Below the pieces are notes generated by a model. The model did no database searches. It saw only the letters and a list, made by a program, of their open reading frames with translations, and was not told where the DNA came from. Source: Massilia rhizosphaerae (GTDB lineage: Bacteria; Pseudomonadota; Gammaproteobacteria; Burkholderiales; Burkholderiaceae_D). From it: a DNA stretch of 64,000 bases. The translations under genes and the position numbers were made by a program. The stretch is from contig NZ_JADKYX010000029.1 in NCBI RefSeq assembly GCF_016093545.1, forward strand, positions 1 through 64,000, read 5' to 3'. Shown in pieces: positions 34,362-43,081 of this stretch. Position 1 is the stretch's first letter. Each line of letters starts with the position of its first letter.

Positions 34362-35222
34362 ATGCTCATCACCACACGCCCTCTCCCGCTCGCGGCCGCG
34401 CTGGCCGCCGTATCGTTCGCGGTCGCCGCCGCCCCCGCGCGTGCGGACGAGCTCGCCAATCTCATCAATGCGTGGCGTACCGCGCCGGGCACCTGCGACG
34501 GCCGTCCCGCCCCGCCGGTGGAAAGGCTGGCCGTCGAGCCGGCGCTGTCCCGCATCCGCATCGGTCCCGGCACCTTTCTCGAATCGGCGCTGCAGGACGC
34601 CGGCTACCAGGCCGAGCATGCGGAGGCGATCACGGTGTCGGGGCCGCCGGATGCGCGCGCGGCGCTGGATGCCATCGGCCAACCATATTGCCGCACGCTG
34701 CGCGCGGCGGAATTCGCCGCGATCGGCACGGCGCACGTCGGCACCGAGTGGCAGATCGTGCTGGCGCGGCCCGTCGTCATTCCGCCGCTGCCCGACTGGC
34801 CGGCGGCGGGACAGGACATCCTCGCGCTCGTGAACGCGGCGCGCGCCCGGCCGCGCACGTGCGGCACGCGGACGTTCGGCCCCGCCGGACCGCTCGCGTG
34901 GAATCCGCTGCTGGGCCGGGCCGCCCTCGCGCACAGCACCGACATGGCGCAGAAACACTATTTCAACCACGAGCAACCGGACGGCAGCCTCCCCGCCGAC
35001 CGCGCGACGGCCGCCGGCTACCGCTGGGTCCGCGTGGGCGAGAACATCGCGTCGGGCCAGCGCACGCCCGAGGAAGCCGTCGCCTCCTGGCTGGACAGTC
35101 CGGGCCACTGCGCCAACATCATGAATCCCGCCTTCACGGAAATGGGCGCGGCCTATGCGATCAATCCGCGCAACCGCAACCGCACGGCCTATTGGACCCA
35201 GGTCTTCGGCACGCCGCTTTAG
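34362..35222 (+). CDS. Secreted CAP-domain protein (SCP/YkwD type)
   Basis: A 286-aa exported protein with a signal peptide (MLITTRPLPLAAALAAVSF...ARA). The C-terminal half is a CAP domain: HSTDMAQKHYFNH, WVRVGENIASGQ, and SWLDSPGHCANIMNPAFTEMG, with the conserved His and Glu residues. The N-terminal half (about residues 30-140) begins like another CAP domain (LANLINAWRTAPGTCDGRP) but lacks the later motifs, and may be a degenerate copy. CAP proteins in bacteria are secreted and of mostly unknown function. The gene stands alone and is divergent from the binding protein. Confidence 0.85.
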   Translation: MLITTRPLPLAAALAAVSFAVAAAPARADELANLINAWRTAPGTCDGRPAPPVERLAVEPALSRIRIGPGTFLESALQDAGYQAEHAEAITVSGPPDARAALDAIGQPYCRTLRAAEFAAIGTAHVGTEWQIVLARPVVIPPLPDWPAAGQDILALVNAARARPRTCGTRTFGPAGPLAWNPLLGRAALAHSTDMAQKHYFNHEQPDGSLPADRATAAGYRWVRVGENIASGQRTPEEAVASWLDSPGHCANIMNPAFTEMGAAYAINPRNRNRTAYWTQVFGTPL

Positions 35223-35240
35223 TGCAATGGGTTCGGCCTT

Positions 35241-35268
35241 TTGACTTGTATCAAATACTTCATAACAC
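35241..35268 (+). promoter_or_regulatory. Candidate promoter of the efflux operon
   Basis: TTGACT (35241-35246) and TAACAC (35263-35268) are 16 bp apart in the AT-rich gap between the CAP gene and the outer-membrane factor gene. The predicted start is near 35275, about 90 nt before the chosen ATG. Only the -35 is close to consensus. Confidence 0.4.
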
Positions 35269-35365
35269 GGATAACGCTATTCTGGTTTGACATGTCATGC
35301 AGCCCAACCACCGGCCGCGCATGACGCTTTCCGGTCGATCGTCGCAACCGATCCACCAAGCCAGC

Positions 35366-36859
35366 ATGCATACAACGCCGCCTTCCGCCCGCTCCGCTCC
35401 GCCCAGCCTGCCGCGTCATCCATCAGCCCTCGCCCCGCTGCTGCTCGCCGCCACGTTGGCCGGCTGCGCGGCCGTCGGTCCGGACTACCGCGCGCCCGGG
35501 CCCGCGGTCCCCGCAGGCTGGCATACCGGCCTGCAAGGCGGCTTGCACAGTGCGGATGCCGATGCCGATGCAGCGGCGCGCACACGATGGTGGCGCCGGT
35601 TCGACGACGCGACGCTGTCGACATTGGTGGAGACGGCACTGGCCGCCAACCGCGACCTGCATGGCGCCCAGGCTGCGCTGCGTGGCGCGCGTGCGCGCAG
35701 GATCGTCGCCGGCACCGCCTTCTACCCGACGGTGGGGACGACGCTGTCCGGCAGGCGCACGACGCCGTCCCTGTCCGCGGCGGGCCCGGCATTGTATGCG
35801 GCCGGGTTCGACGCGAGCTGGGAGCCGGACGTGTTCGGCGGCAAGCGGCGCGCGGCCGAGGCAGCCCAGGCCGACCTGGAACGCAGCGCGGCGACGCTGG
35901 CGGCCACGCAAACGTCGCTGGCGGCCGAGGTGGCGCTGAATTACGTGGCACTGCGCGGCTACCAGACGCGTCTTGCCATTGCGCGCAGCAATCTGGCCAG
36001 CCAGTCCGAAACCCTGCAGCTCACCGAATGGCGCACGCAGGCGGGCCTGGTGGGATCGCTGCAGCTGGAGCAGGCGCGCGCCAACCGGGAGCAGACCCGC
36101 GCCCAGATCCCGGCGCTCGAAACGAGCCTGGCGCAGGCGCGCAACCGCCTCGCCGTCCTGACCGGTCGAGCGCCGGGCGCCGTCGACGCGCAACTGGCCG
36201 TCGCCACCGGCATCCCGGCCATGCCCGCCACGCTCGCCGTCGGTATTCCCGCCGACACCCTCCGCCGCCGTCCCGACGTTCGTGCGGCCGAACGCCTGCT
36301 GGCGGCCGAGACGGCGCGCGTCGGCCAGGCGCAGGCGGCGCGCTACCCCGACTTCAGCCTGTCGGGCTCGATCGGCCTCGACGCGTTCACGCCGGGCACG
36401 CTGGCCAGCGGCACGGTCAACCGTTCGCTGGCCGCTTCGGTCGCCGCGACGATCTTCGATGGCGGCCGGCTCCGGCAACAGGTCGCCGTCCAGGATGCCG
36501 TGCGCGAGCAGGCACTGTACGCCTATCAAGCGGCGGTGCTGACGGCGCTCGAGGACGTGGAGAACGCCCTGGTCGCGTTTGCGCGCAGCAAGGAACGCCA
36601 GGCCGCGCTGGACGCCGCCGCCACGGCCGCGCGACAGGCCGCCCAGCTTGCCAGCCAGCAGTATGCAAGCGGTATCATCGATTTCCAGACCGTGCTCGAC
36701 ACGCAGCGCAGCGTGCTGGCACTGCAAGATGCGCTGGCCGCCGCGCAGGCCGACGGCGCCACTGCCGTGGTCCAGCTGTACAAGGCGCTCGGCGGCGGCT
36801 GGGAACCCGCAGCCGCGCCCCCCATCTCCAACGACACGACTGCAAGCCATCCGCCATGA
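35366..36859 (+). CDS. RND/MacAB-type outer-membrane factor lipoprotein
   Basis: A TolC/OprM-like channel protein (NodT family), 497 aa from ATG 35366. A lipobox ends LAGC, followed by AAVGPDYRAP, then two efflux repeats with long helices: the first contains WWRRFDDATLSTLVETALAANRDL, the second FSLSGSIGLDAFTPG and AVQDAVREQALYAYQAAVLTALEDVENAL. ATG 35297 is also in frame but would place over 40 residues before the signal peptide. First gene of a four-gene operon with 4-, 4- and 1-bp overlaps, so all subunits are co-translated. Confidence 0.88.
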   Translation: MHTTPPSARSAPPSLPRHPSALAPLLLAATLAGCAAVGPDYRAPGPAVPAGWHTGLQGGLHSADADADAAARTRWWRRFDDATLSTLVETALAANRDLHGAQAALRGARARRIVAGTAFYPTVGTTLSGRRTTPSLSAAGPALYAAGFDASWEPDVFGGKRRAAEAAQADLERSAATLAATQTSLAAEVALNYVALRGYQTRLAIARSNLASQSETLQLTEWRTQAGLVGSLQLEQARANREQTRAQIPALETSLAQARNRLAVLTGRAPGAVDAQLAVATGIPAMPATLAVGIPADTLRRRPDVRAAERLLAAETARVGQAQAARYPDFSLSGSIGLDAFTPGTLASGTVNRSLAASVAATIFDGGRLRQQVAVQDAVREQALYAYQAAVLTALEDVENALVAFARSKERQAALDAAATAARQAAQLASQQYASGIIDFQTVLDTQRSVLALQDALAAAQADGATAVVQLYKALGGGWEPAAAPPISNDTTASHPP

Positions 36860-38148
36860 ACGATCGCAGCGCATCGGAAAACAAGCAAGTCAACGCCGTG
36901 TTGCAAGCCGGCGCGCGCGGCCTGCTGGCCAGACGCCGCGGCTGGATCGCGGCCGCCGTCGTCGTATTGGTCGCGGCCGGCGCCGCAGCCCTGCACTTCA
37001 GCGGCGGCGCGCCGCAGACGCGTTATGTGACCGAGCCGGCCGCGCGCGGCAAACTCGTCGTCACCGTGTCGGCGACGGGCACACTGCAGCCGACCAACAA
37101 GGTCGACGTCGGCAGCGAATTGTCCGGCATCGTGGAAAGCGTCTTCGTGGACGACAACGACCACGTGCGGAAAGGCCAGCCGCTGGCGCGCCTGGACGTG
37201 TCCAAACTCCAGGACCAGGTCAGCAAATCCGTCGCCGCATTGCGCGCGGCCGAGGCGCAGGTCATGCAGACGCAGGCCACGGCCGACGAGGCGCGCGCCA
37301 ACCTGGCGCGCCTGAAGCAGGTCGCGGACCTGTCGGGCGGCAAGGTACCGTCGAAGGCCGAACTGGAGACAGCGGAGGCGACGCTCAAGCGCGCCATCGC
37401 CGCCGGGGCAAGCGCGCAGGCAGCGGTCGGGCAGGCGCGCGCCGGCCTGAAGTCGGATGAGACCAACCTGCGCAAGGCAACGATCGTCTCGCCGATCGAC
37501 GGCGTCGTGCTGTCGCGCAAGGTCGAGCCGGGCCAGACGGTGGCCGCATCCCTGCAGGCGCCGGTGCTGTTCACGCTGGCCGAGAACCTCAAGCAGATGA
37601 AGCTCGAAGTCGACGTCGACGAAGCCGACGTCGGCCAGGTCCGCGACGGCCAACCCGCCACGTTCAAGGTCGATGCCTATCCGAACCGCGACTACCCGTC
37701 CCGGATCACGCGCACGGCGTACGGCTCGCAGACCAAGGAGGGCGTCGTGTCCTACCTGACCGTGCTCGAAGTGAACAACGACGACATGAGCCTGCGCCCC
37801 GGCATGACGGCCACGGCGGCGATCGTCACGGCGGCACGGAACGATGCCCTGCTGGTGCCGAACGCCGCGCTGCGCTTTTCGCCGCCGTCGGGGCAAACGA
37901 ACGCCGCCGCCGGCCAACAGAAGCGCAGCGTACTCGCCAGCCTGATGCCGCGACCGCCTTCGAACCGGGGCAAACAATCCCGTTCCACCGCGGCCAAGGG
38001 ACAGCAGGTATGGGTCTTGCGCAACGGCGAGCCGGTGGCCGTGCCCGTCACTGTCGGCGTCAGCGATGGCAAGCACACCGAGATCCTCGCCGGCGACCTG
38101 CAGCCCGGCACGCCCGTGATCACCGAGAGCCAGGGTGCCGCGAAATGA
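36856..38148 (+). CDS. MacA-type membrane-fusion protein
   Basis: A 430-aa adaptor that links the ABC permease to the outer-membrane channel. An N-terminal anchor (RRGWIAAAVVVLVAAGAAAL) is followed by the split lipoyl domain (GIVESVFVDDNDHVRKGQPLARLDVS and VSPIDGVVLSRKVEPGQTV), a helical hairpin (residues ~115-205) and a beta-barrel domain (MKLEVDVDEADVGQVRDGQPATFKV). The start overlaps the upstream stop (ATGA). A low-complexity Lys/Arg/Ser/Pro insert around residues 345-380 is unlike typical MacA and may be a linker. Confidence 0.92.
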   Translation: MNDRSASENKQVNAVLQAGARGLLARRRGWIAAAVVVLVAAGAAALHFSGGAPQTRYVTEPAARGKLVVTVSATGTLQPTNKVDVGSELSGIVESVFVDDNDHVRKGQPLARLDVSKLQDQVSKSVAALRAAEAQVMQTQATADEARANLARLKQVADLSGGKVPSKAELETAEATLKRAIAAGASAQAAVGQARAGLKSDETNLRKATIVSPIDGVVLSRKVEPGQTVAASLQAPVLFTLAENLKQMKLEVDVDEADVGQVRDGQPATFKVDAYPNRDYPSRITRTAYGSQTKEGVVSYLTVLEVNNDDMSLRPGMTATAAIVTAARNDALLVPNAALRFSPPSGQTNAAAGQQKRSVLASLMPRPPSNRGKQSRSTAAKGQQVWVLRNGEPVAVPVTVGVSDGKHTEILAGDLQPGTPVITESQGAAK

Positions 38149-38873
38149 ACGACCGCGACGCCGGCGACGCGGCGCTGGAACCGTTGATCCGCTTTGTCGA
38201 CATCACCAAGACCTTTGGCGAGGGAACGGCCGCTTTCCAGGCGTTACGCGGGGTGAGCTTCGCGATCGGCAAAGGCGAGTACGTCGCCATCATGGGGCCG
38301 AGCGGCTCCGGCAAATCGACGGCGATGAACATCCTGGGCTGCCTGGACACGGCCACCTCCGGCGCATACTATTTTTCCGGCGCACCGGTGCACGAGCTGG
38401 ACCGAAAGCAGCGCGCGCTGTTGCGGCGCCACTACCTCGGCTTCGTATTCCAGGGCTTTAATCTGCTGGGCCGCACGAGTGCGCTCGAAAACGTCGAGCT
38501 GCCTTTGTTGTACCGCGGCATGGCGCCCGCCGAGCGGCGCACGGCCGCCATGGCGGCGCTCGCGGCGGTGGGCCTGCATGGCTGGGAGCACCATGTACCG
38601 GCCCAACTGTCCGGCGGCCAGCAGCAGCGCGTGGCCATCGCGCGCGCGATCGTCACCGATCCGCTGGTGCTGCTGGCCGACGAGCCTACCGGCAACCTCG
38701 ACACGGTGCGCGGCCGCGAGATCATGGATTTGCTGACGGCCCTTAACCGCGACAAGGGCATTACGGTGCTGATGGTGACGCACGAGCCGGACATGGCGGC
38801 GTACACCCGCCGCATCATCCGCTTCGTCGACGGCCAGGTCGAATCCGACGTCCGCAACGAGGAGCATGCCTGA
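38145..38873 (+). CDS. MacB-type ABC ATPase subunit
   Basis: A 242-aa nucleotide-binding subunit: Walker A MGPSGSGKSTAMN, Q-loop FVFQGFNLLGRTSALENVELPL, signature LSGGQQQRVAIARAI, Walker B VLLADEPTGNLD, H-loop VTHEPD. In E. coli MacB this domain is fused to the permease; here the permease is a separate gene overlapping by one base, so the two must assemble. The start overlaps the adaptor stop by 4 bp. Confidence 0.93.
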   Translation: MNDRDAGDAALEPLIRFVDITKTFGEGTAAFQALRGVSFAIGKGEYVAIMGPSGSGKSTAMNILGCLDTATSGAYYFSGAPVHELDRKQRALLRRHYLGFVFQGFNLLGRTSALENVELPLLYRGMAPAERRTAAMAALAAVGLHGWEHHVPAQLSGGQQQRVAIARAIVTDPLVLLADEPTGNLDTVRGREIMDLLTALNRDKGITVLMVTHEPDMAAYTRRIIRFVDGQVESDVRNEEHA

Positions 38874-40075
38874 TGTTCTTCAACACGCTCGTCCTGGCCC
38901 TGTCCGAGATCCGGCGCAACATGCTGCGCTCCTCCCTCACGATCCTGGGCATCGTGATCGGCGTCGCCGCCGTGATCACCATGGTCACGCTCGGCAACGG
39001 CGCCACCCGCTCGGTGCAGGACCAGATCGCGGCGATGGGCAGCAACCTGCTGATGGTCCTTCCCGGGCAGCGCCTGGGACCGATGGCGGGCGGCGCGCCG
39101 CAATTCAAGGCCGCCGATGTCGACGCGATCCGCGCCCAGGTGAGCGGACTGCGCGCGGTAGCACCGGTGGCCAGCAAGTCGGTCACGGTCGTGCGCATGG
39201 CGAAGAACTGGACGACGCAGACGGTGGGAACCACCGCCGACTACTTCGCGATCAGCCGCTGGCCGCTCGCGGCCGGGCGCGTGTTCACGCCGGCCGAGGA
39301 GCGCGCCGGCAAGGCCGTGTGCGTGATCGGGGAGACGGTTCGCCGTGAACTGTTCGGGCGCCAGAACCCGGAGGGCGAGCAGATCCGGATCAAGCAGTTT
39401 TCCTGCGAGGTCATCGGCCTGCTTGCGCCGAAAGGCCAGTCGGCGATGGGTTCGGATCAGGACGACACGATCATCATGCCATTGCGAACGGTACAGCGCC
39501 GGCTGACCGGCAGCCAGGACATCCGGATGCTGCAGGTGGCCGTCAACGATGGCGTTGCGATCGACCAGGTACGCAACAACGTCGTCGATCTGATGCGCGA
39601 GCGGCGCAAAATCGGCGCCAACGAGGACGATAACTTCACCGTGATGGACACCCGGCAGATCGCCGACACATTGACCGGCACCACGCGCGTGATCACCGCG
39701 CTGCTGGGCGCCGTGGCCGGCGTCAGCTTGATGGTCGGCGGCATCGGCATCATGAACATCATGCTGGTGTCGGTCACCGAACGCACGCGCGAGATCGGCA
39801 TCCGCCTTGCGATAGGCGCGCTGGAACACGAAGTGCTGCTGCAATTCCTGATCGAGGCCGTCGTGCTGGCCTGCCTGGGCGGCGTGGTCGGCATCTTGGT
39901 GGCGACGGTGCTGTCGATCGGACTCGCGCACCTGATGCAAGTGCCCTACCTGTTCAACCTGGGGATCAACGTGCTGTCGTTCGTGTTCTCGGCGGCGATC
40001 GGCGTCGTGTTCGGGTATTTCCCGGCGAAGCGGGCAGCCGGCATGGATCCGATCCAGGCGTTGCGCCACGAATGA
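38873..40075 (+). CDS. MacB-type ABC permease subunit
   Basis: A 400-aa FtsX-like permease: N-terminal helix (LRSSLTILGIVIGVAAVITMVTLG), periplasmic domain with the typical GSNLLMVLPGQR and RAVAPVASKSVTVV segments, and three C-terminal helices with the signature MNIMLVSVTERTREIGIRLAIGA. MacAB pumps drive macrolides, peptides or lipid-linked molecules from the periplasm across the outer membrane through a TolC-like channel, here encoded in the same operon. The substrate cannot be told from sequence. Confidence 0.93.
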   Translation: MFFNTLVLALSEIRRNMLRSSLTILGIVIGVAAVITMVTLGNGATRSVQDQIAAMGSNLLMVLPGQRLGPMAGGAPQFKAADVDAIRAQVSGLRAVAPVASKSVTVVRMAKNWTTQTVGTTADYFAISRWPLAAGRVFTPAEERAGKAVCVIGETVRRELFGRQNPEGEQIRIKQFSCEVIGLLAPKGQSAMGSDQDDTIIMPLRTVQRRLTGSQDIRMLQVAVNDGVAIDQVRNNVVDLMRERRKIGANEDDNFTVMDTRQIADTLTGTTRVITALLGAVAGVSLMVGGIGIMNIMLVSVTERTREIGIRLAIGALEHEVLLQFLIEAVVLACLGGVVGILVATVLSIGLAHLMQVPYLFNLGINVLSFVFSAAIGVVFGYFPAKRAAGMDPIQALRHE

Positions 40076-40098
40076 CGATCTTGAGGAAAGGCAAAAAA

Positions 40099-40118
40099 AA
40101 CCCGCCGGGAGGCGGGTT
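40099..40118. terminator. Hairpin after the efflux operon
   Basis: AACCCGCC (40099-40106) and GGCGGGTT (40111-40118) form an 8-bp stem with a GGGA loop. The A-run before it (40093-40100) would be a T-run for transcripts coming from the right, while on the plus strand the tail is only TTGAATCTATTTT. It probably ends the efflux transcript at least partly. Confidence 0.65.
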
Positions 40119-40291
40119 GAATCTATTTTCTTGGAGGAAGATAGAGGAGACAGAAGCATCATGCTGCATCGCACAAGAGCCGTCCAATGATGGTTCGTGA
40201 TACCTGAAATACACTCATCCCATATCTCGCCGAGCGATGTCGCAGCCTGGATCGCTTTCAGCTATCGGCTTCATAAAAAATAACATATTGT

Positions 40292-40308
40292 GCGCAATCT
40301 AATTGCGC
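40292..40308 (+). promoter_or_regulatory. OhrR operator candidate
   Basis: GCGCAAT-CTA-ATTGCGC is a perfect inverted repeat with 7-bp arms. It lies 15 bp before the ohrR start in an AT-rich promoter region, where an OhrR dimer would block its own transcription. The AATTGCGC-type half-site is what a MarR/OhrR-family operator would look like. Confidence 0.6.
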
Positions 40309-40323
40309 GATATAGTTCAGCCC

Positions 40324-40773
40324 ATGGAAACGAACGACGCCAATCCTGCTCTCCTGCTCGACAACCAGTTGTGCTTCGCACTGCACTCGGCATCGCTGGC
40401 GATGACGAAGGTGTACAAGCCGCACCTGGACAAGCTGGGCGTGACATATCCCCAGTACCTGGTGCTGCTGGTGCTGTGGGAACGCGACGGCTTGAGCGTG
40501 TCGGAGATCGGCGAACGCCTGTACCTCGATTCCGGGACGCTGACCCCGCTGCTCAAGCGCCTCGAGGCCCAGGGCCTGGTCGACCGGTCCCGCGATCCGC
40601 AGGACGAGCGCCGCGTCGTGATCCGGCTGACCGGCCAGGGCCGCGCGCTCAAGGAACAGGCGGCCGCCATCCCGGCCTGCATCCTGGGCGCCACCGGCTG
40701 CGACGTGCGCGAACTGGTACGGCTCGTCGGCGAGATCAAGTCCCTGCGCGACCGGCTCGCCGGCACCTTATAA
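40324..40773 (+). CDS. ohrR: MarR-family peroxide sensor OhrR
   Basis: A 149-aa repressor that is released from DNA when organic hydroperoxides oxidise an N-terminal cysteine. The key Cys is in LDNQLCFALHSAS (about residue 17), as in OhrR proteins, with the tyrosines near KVYKPHLDKLGVTYPQYLVLLVLWE forming the sensing pocket. The winged helix follows (LSVSEIGERLYLDSGTLTPLLKRLEAQGLV; RDPQDERRVVIRLT). ATG 40324 is preferred over an upstream TTG. Its target ohr lies 42 bp downstream and its likely operator upstream. Confidence 0.92.
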   Translation: METNDANPALLLDNQLCFALHSASLAMTKVYKPHLDKLGVTYPQYLVLLVLWERDGLSVSEIGERLYLDSGTLTPLLKRLEAQGLVDRSRDPQDERRVVIRLTGQGRALKEQAAAIPACILGATGCDVRELVRLVGEIKSLRDRLAGTL

Positions 40774-40815
40774 ATTTATTTGCAGTAAGAACTCAACCAC
40801 CGAAAGGGTAATGCG

Positions 40816-41244
40816 ATGACCACCAAACTCGATAAAGTCCTGTACACCGCCAAGGCGCACACCACCGGCGGCCGCGAAGGCCAATCCCGCAGCGACGACG
40901 GCCTGCTGGAAGTGCGCCTGGCGCCGCCGAAGGAAATGGGCGGCAAGGGTGACGCCACCAACCCGGAACAACTGTTCGCCGCCGGCTACTCGGCCTGCTT
41001 CATGGGCGCCATCAAATTCGTCGCCGCCCAGAAGAAAGTCGTCGTCCCGGCCGACGCGTCCATCGACGCCAGCGTGTCGATCGGCCCGATCCCGAACGGT
41101 TTCGGCCTGGCCGTGGAACTGGCCGTGAGCCTGCCGGGCCTGGAGCGCGCCGTGGCGCAGGACCTGGTCGATTCGGCCCACATCGTGTGCCCGTACTCGA
41201 ACGCGACCCGCGGCAACATCGAAGTCAAGCTGAGCGTGATCTAA
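40816..41244 (+). CDS. ohr: Organic hydroperoxide reductase Ohr
   Basis: A thiol peroxidase that reduces organic hydroperoxides, using lipoyl or dihydrolipoamide groups as electron donors. The 142-aa protein has both catalytic cysteines, in GYSACFMGA and HIVCPYSNATRGN, and the family arrangement (KVLYTAKAHTTGGREGQSRSDDGLLEV at the start). It is probably controlled by ohrR just upstream and is followed by a terminator. Confidence 0.95.
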   Translation: MTTKLDKVLYTAKAHTTGGREGQSRSDDGLLEVRLAPPKEMGGKGDATNPEQLFAAGYSACFMGAIKFVAAQKKVVVPADASIDASVSIGPIPNGFGLAVELAVSLPGLERAVAQDLVDSAHIVCPYSNATRGNIEVKLSVI

Positions 41245-41257
41245 GCTTGATCTGAAT

Positions 41258-41280
41258 AATTCGGGGTCAGAGCCCGAATT
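41258..41280. repeat. REP-like inverted repeat
   Basis: AATTCGGG (41258-41265) and CCCGAATT (41273-41280) flank a 7-nt centre. It lies between ohr and its terminator, is not coding and has no T-run; its form matches small palindromic repeats that occur in many copies in some proteobacteria. Only one copy is seen here, so the multi-copy nature is a guess. Confidence 0.4.
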
Positions 41281-41290
41281 GCCGAACAGT

Positions 41291-41326
41291 AAGGCGCCGC
41301 CCGGATGGGCCGGCGCCTTTTGTTTT
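41291..41326 (+). terminator. Rho-independent terminator of ohrR-ohr
   Basis: AAGGCGCCG (41291-41299) pairs with CGGCGCCTT (41311-41319) over an 11-nt loop, followed by a T-rich tail TTGTTTT. Confidence 0.88.
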
Positions 41327-41441
41327 GGGCGGCCATAGCACTCCACTACAAGGAGCTCCAAAAGGTAATTTATTTTTCCTATTAGATCCATATAAATAGA
41401 TAGTTTGCACGAATGCCACCCACGCTCTACCATGGTTATGA

Positions 41442-41456
41442 ATAGACCTCAGCTAT
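41442..41456 (+). promoter_or_regulatory. OxyR-like half site upstream of catalase
   Basis: ATAG-N7-CTAT (41442-41445 and 41453-41456) matches half of the E. coli OxyR consensus; the second half is not preserved. It lies just upstream of a possible -10 (TTTAAT at 41461-41466), 43 bp before the catalase start, where an activator would sit. AT-rich surroundings raise the chance of coincidence. Confidence 0.35.
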
Positions 41457-41498
41457 CATATTTAATACATTGATAGCCTAACCATTGAAAGAGCCACC

Positions 41499-42953
41499 AT
41501 GACCCAACTGACCACCGCTTCCGGCATCCCCGTCGACGACAACCAGAATTCGATCACGGCCGGCCCGCGCGGCCCCGTGCTGCTGCAGGACTTCCACCTG
41601 ATCGAGAAACTGCAGCATTTCAACCGCGAGCGCATCCCCGAGCGCGTCGTGCACGCGAAGGGATCGGGCGCCTACGGCACGTTCACCGTCACCCACGACG
41701 TCACCAGATACACGAAAGCGAAACTGTTCGCGGCGGTCGGCAAGCAGACGGAAACGTTCCTGCGCTTCTCGACCGTCGGCGGCGAAAAGGGTTCCGCCGA
41801 CACGGAACGCGATCCGCGCGGTTTCGCCGTGCGCTTCTACACCGAAGAAGGCAACTGGGACCTGGTGGGCAATAACACGCCGACGTTCTTCCTCAAGGAC
41901 GGCATCAAATTCCCCGACTTCATCCACACGCAAAAGCGCGATCCGCAGACGAACCTCAAATCGGCGCAGAACGTGTGGGACTTCTGGAGCCGCGCCCCGG
42001 AAAGCCTGCACCAGGTGACGATCCTGTTCTCCGACCGCGGCACGCCGGACGGCTACCGCCACATGGACGGCTTCGGCAGCCACACCTACAGCCTCATCAA
42101 CGACGCCGGCGAACGCGTCTGGGTCAAGTGGCACCTCAAGACGCTGCAGGGCATCCGGAACCTGACGTCGCTTGATGCCGTGCGCCTGGCCGGCGTCGAT
42201 CCGGACTATGCCCAGCGCGACCTGTTCAACGCGATCGCCAACGGCGACTTCCCGCGCTGGAGCGTGGAAATCCAGGTGATGGACGACGTCCGGCGCGCCG
42301 CCTGGGAAGCGCAGACCGGCTGGGATGCGTTCGACCTGACGAAGGTGTGGCCGCAGCGTGACTTTCCGCGCATCCCCGTCGGCATCCTGGAACTGAACCG
42401 CAATCCGGACAACTACCATGCCGACGTCGAGCAAGCCGCCCTGTCGCCTTCGAACATCGTGCCGGGTATGGGCTACAGCCCCGACAAGATGCTGCAGGCC
42501 CGCCTGTTCGCCTACCACGACGCCCAGCTGTACCGCGTCGGCACGAACCACCAGCACCTGCCGGTGAACCGTCCGCGCTGCCCGTTCCACAACCAGCAGC
42601 GCGACGGCGCGATGGCGATCGCCAATGGCGGCGCGGCGGCGAACTATGATCCGCTCCGGACCGACGTCCCCGCCGCGGCCGGCTTCGGCCACGGCGACGC
42701 CGGCTGGCCGCTGGACGGCGCCGCGGGCCGCTACGACACCCGCGCCGCCGACGACCATTTCACGCAGGCCGGCAACCTGTTCCGCCTGCTGAGCGACGAA
42801 GGCCGGCGCAACCTCATCGAAAACATCGCCGGTTCGCTGTCCGGCGCGGATGCCGCCACGCAGGATCGCCAGATCGGGCACTTCCTGAAAGCGGATCCGG
42901 CGTACGGCCAGGGTGTCGCGGACGCGATCCGCGGCCTGCAGAACCGGGCGTAG
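41499..42953 (+). CDS. katA: Small-subunit (clade 3) heme catalase
   Basis: Disproportionates hydrogen peroxide to water and oxygen. The 484-aa length fits small-subunit monofunctional catalases. The distal His is in ERVVHAKGSGAYG, the Asn in WDLVGNNTPTFFLKDGIKFPDF, the NADPH/heme region follows, and the heme-ligand Tyr is in ARLFAYHDAQLYRVGTN. The protein starts TQLTTASGIPVDDNQNSITAGPRGPVLLQD, as in bacterial KatA. There is no signal peptide. It has its own terminator and, with the ohr genes just upstream, forms a peroxide-defence neighbourhood. Confidence 0.95.
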   Translation: MTQLTTASGIPVDDNQNSITAGPRGPVLLQDFHLIEKLQHFNRERIPERVVHAKGSGAYGTFTVTHDVTRYTKAKLFAAVGKQTETFLRFSTVGGEKGSADTERDPRGFAVRFYTEEGNWDLVGNNTPTFFLKDGIKFPDFIHTQKRDPQTNLKSAQNVWDFWSRAPESLHQVTILFSDRGTPDGYRHMDGFGSHTYSLINDAGERVWVKWHLKTLQGIRNLTSLDAVRLAGVDPDYAQRDLFNAIANGDFPRWSVEIQVMDDVRRAAWEAQTGWDAFDLTKVWPQRDFPRIPVGILELNRNPDNYHADVEQAALSPSNIVPGMGYSPDKMLQARLFAYHDAQLYRVGTNHQHLPVNRPRCPFHNQQRDGAMAIANGGAAANYDPLRTDVPAAAGFGHGDAGWPLDGAAGRYDTRAADDHFTQAGNLFRLLSDEGRRNLIENIAGSLSGADAATQDRQIGHFLKADPAYGQGVADAIRGLQNRA

Positions 42954-42969
42954 CAAGATCGACACACTG

Positions 42970-43006
42970 ACCGGCCGGGCGGCGATGCTGTCCGGCCGGT
43001 TTTTTA
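42970..43006 (+). terminator. Rho-independent terminator of katA
   Basis: ACCGGCCGG (42970-42978) pairs with CCGGCCGGT (42992-43000) and is followed by a run of T (43001-43005) in a T-rich stretch. Confidence 0.92.
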
Positions 43007-43081
43007 TTTATTCCCGATCGCGTCTGGACTTTATGGTTGAGTTGGGCAATAGTTGTGTCTTTATAAAAACTAAATGCAAGA

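Noticed and set aside
35297..35365. Upstream start for the outer-membrane factor
   Set aside because: It would put more than 40 extra residues before the lipoprotein signal, which is unusual.
40150..40205. Tiny frame near 40170 after GAGGAG, encoding about nine residues
   Set aside because: Too short, no leader features and no reason to expect attenuation of ohrR.
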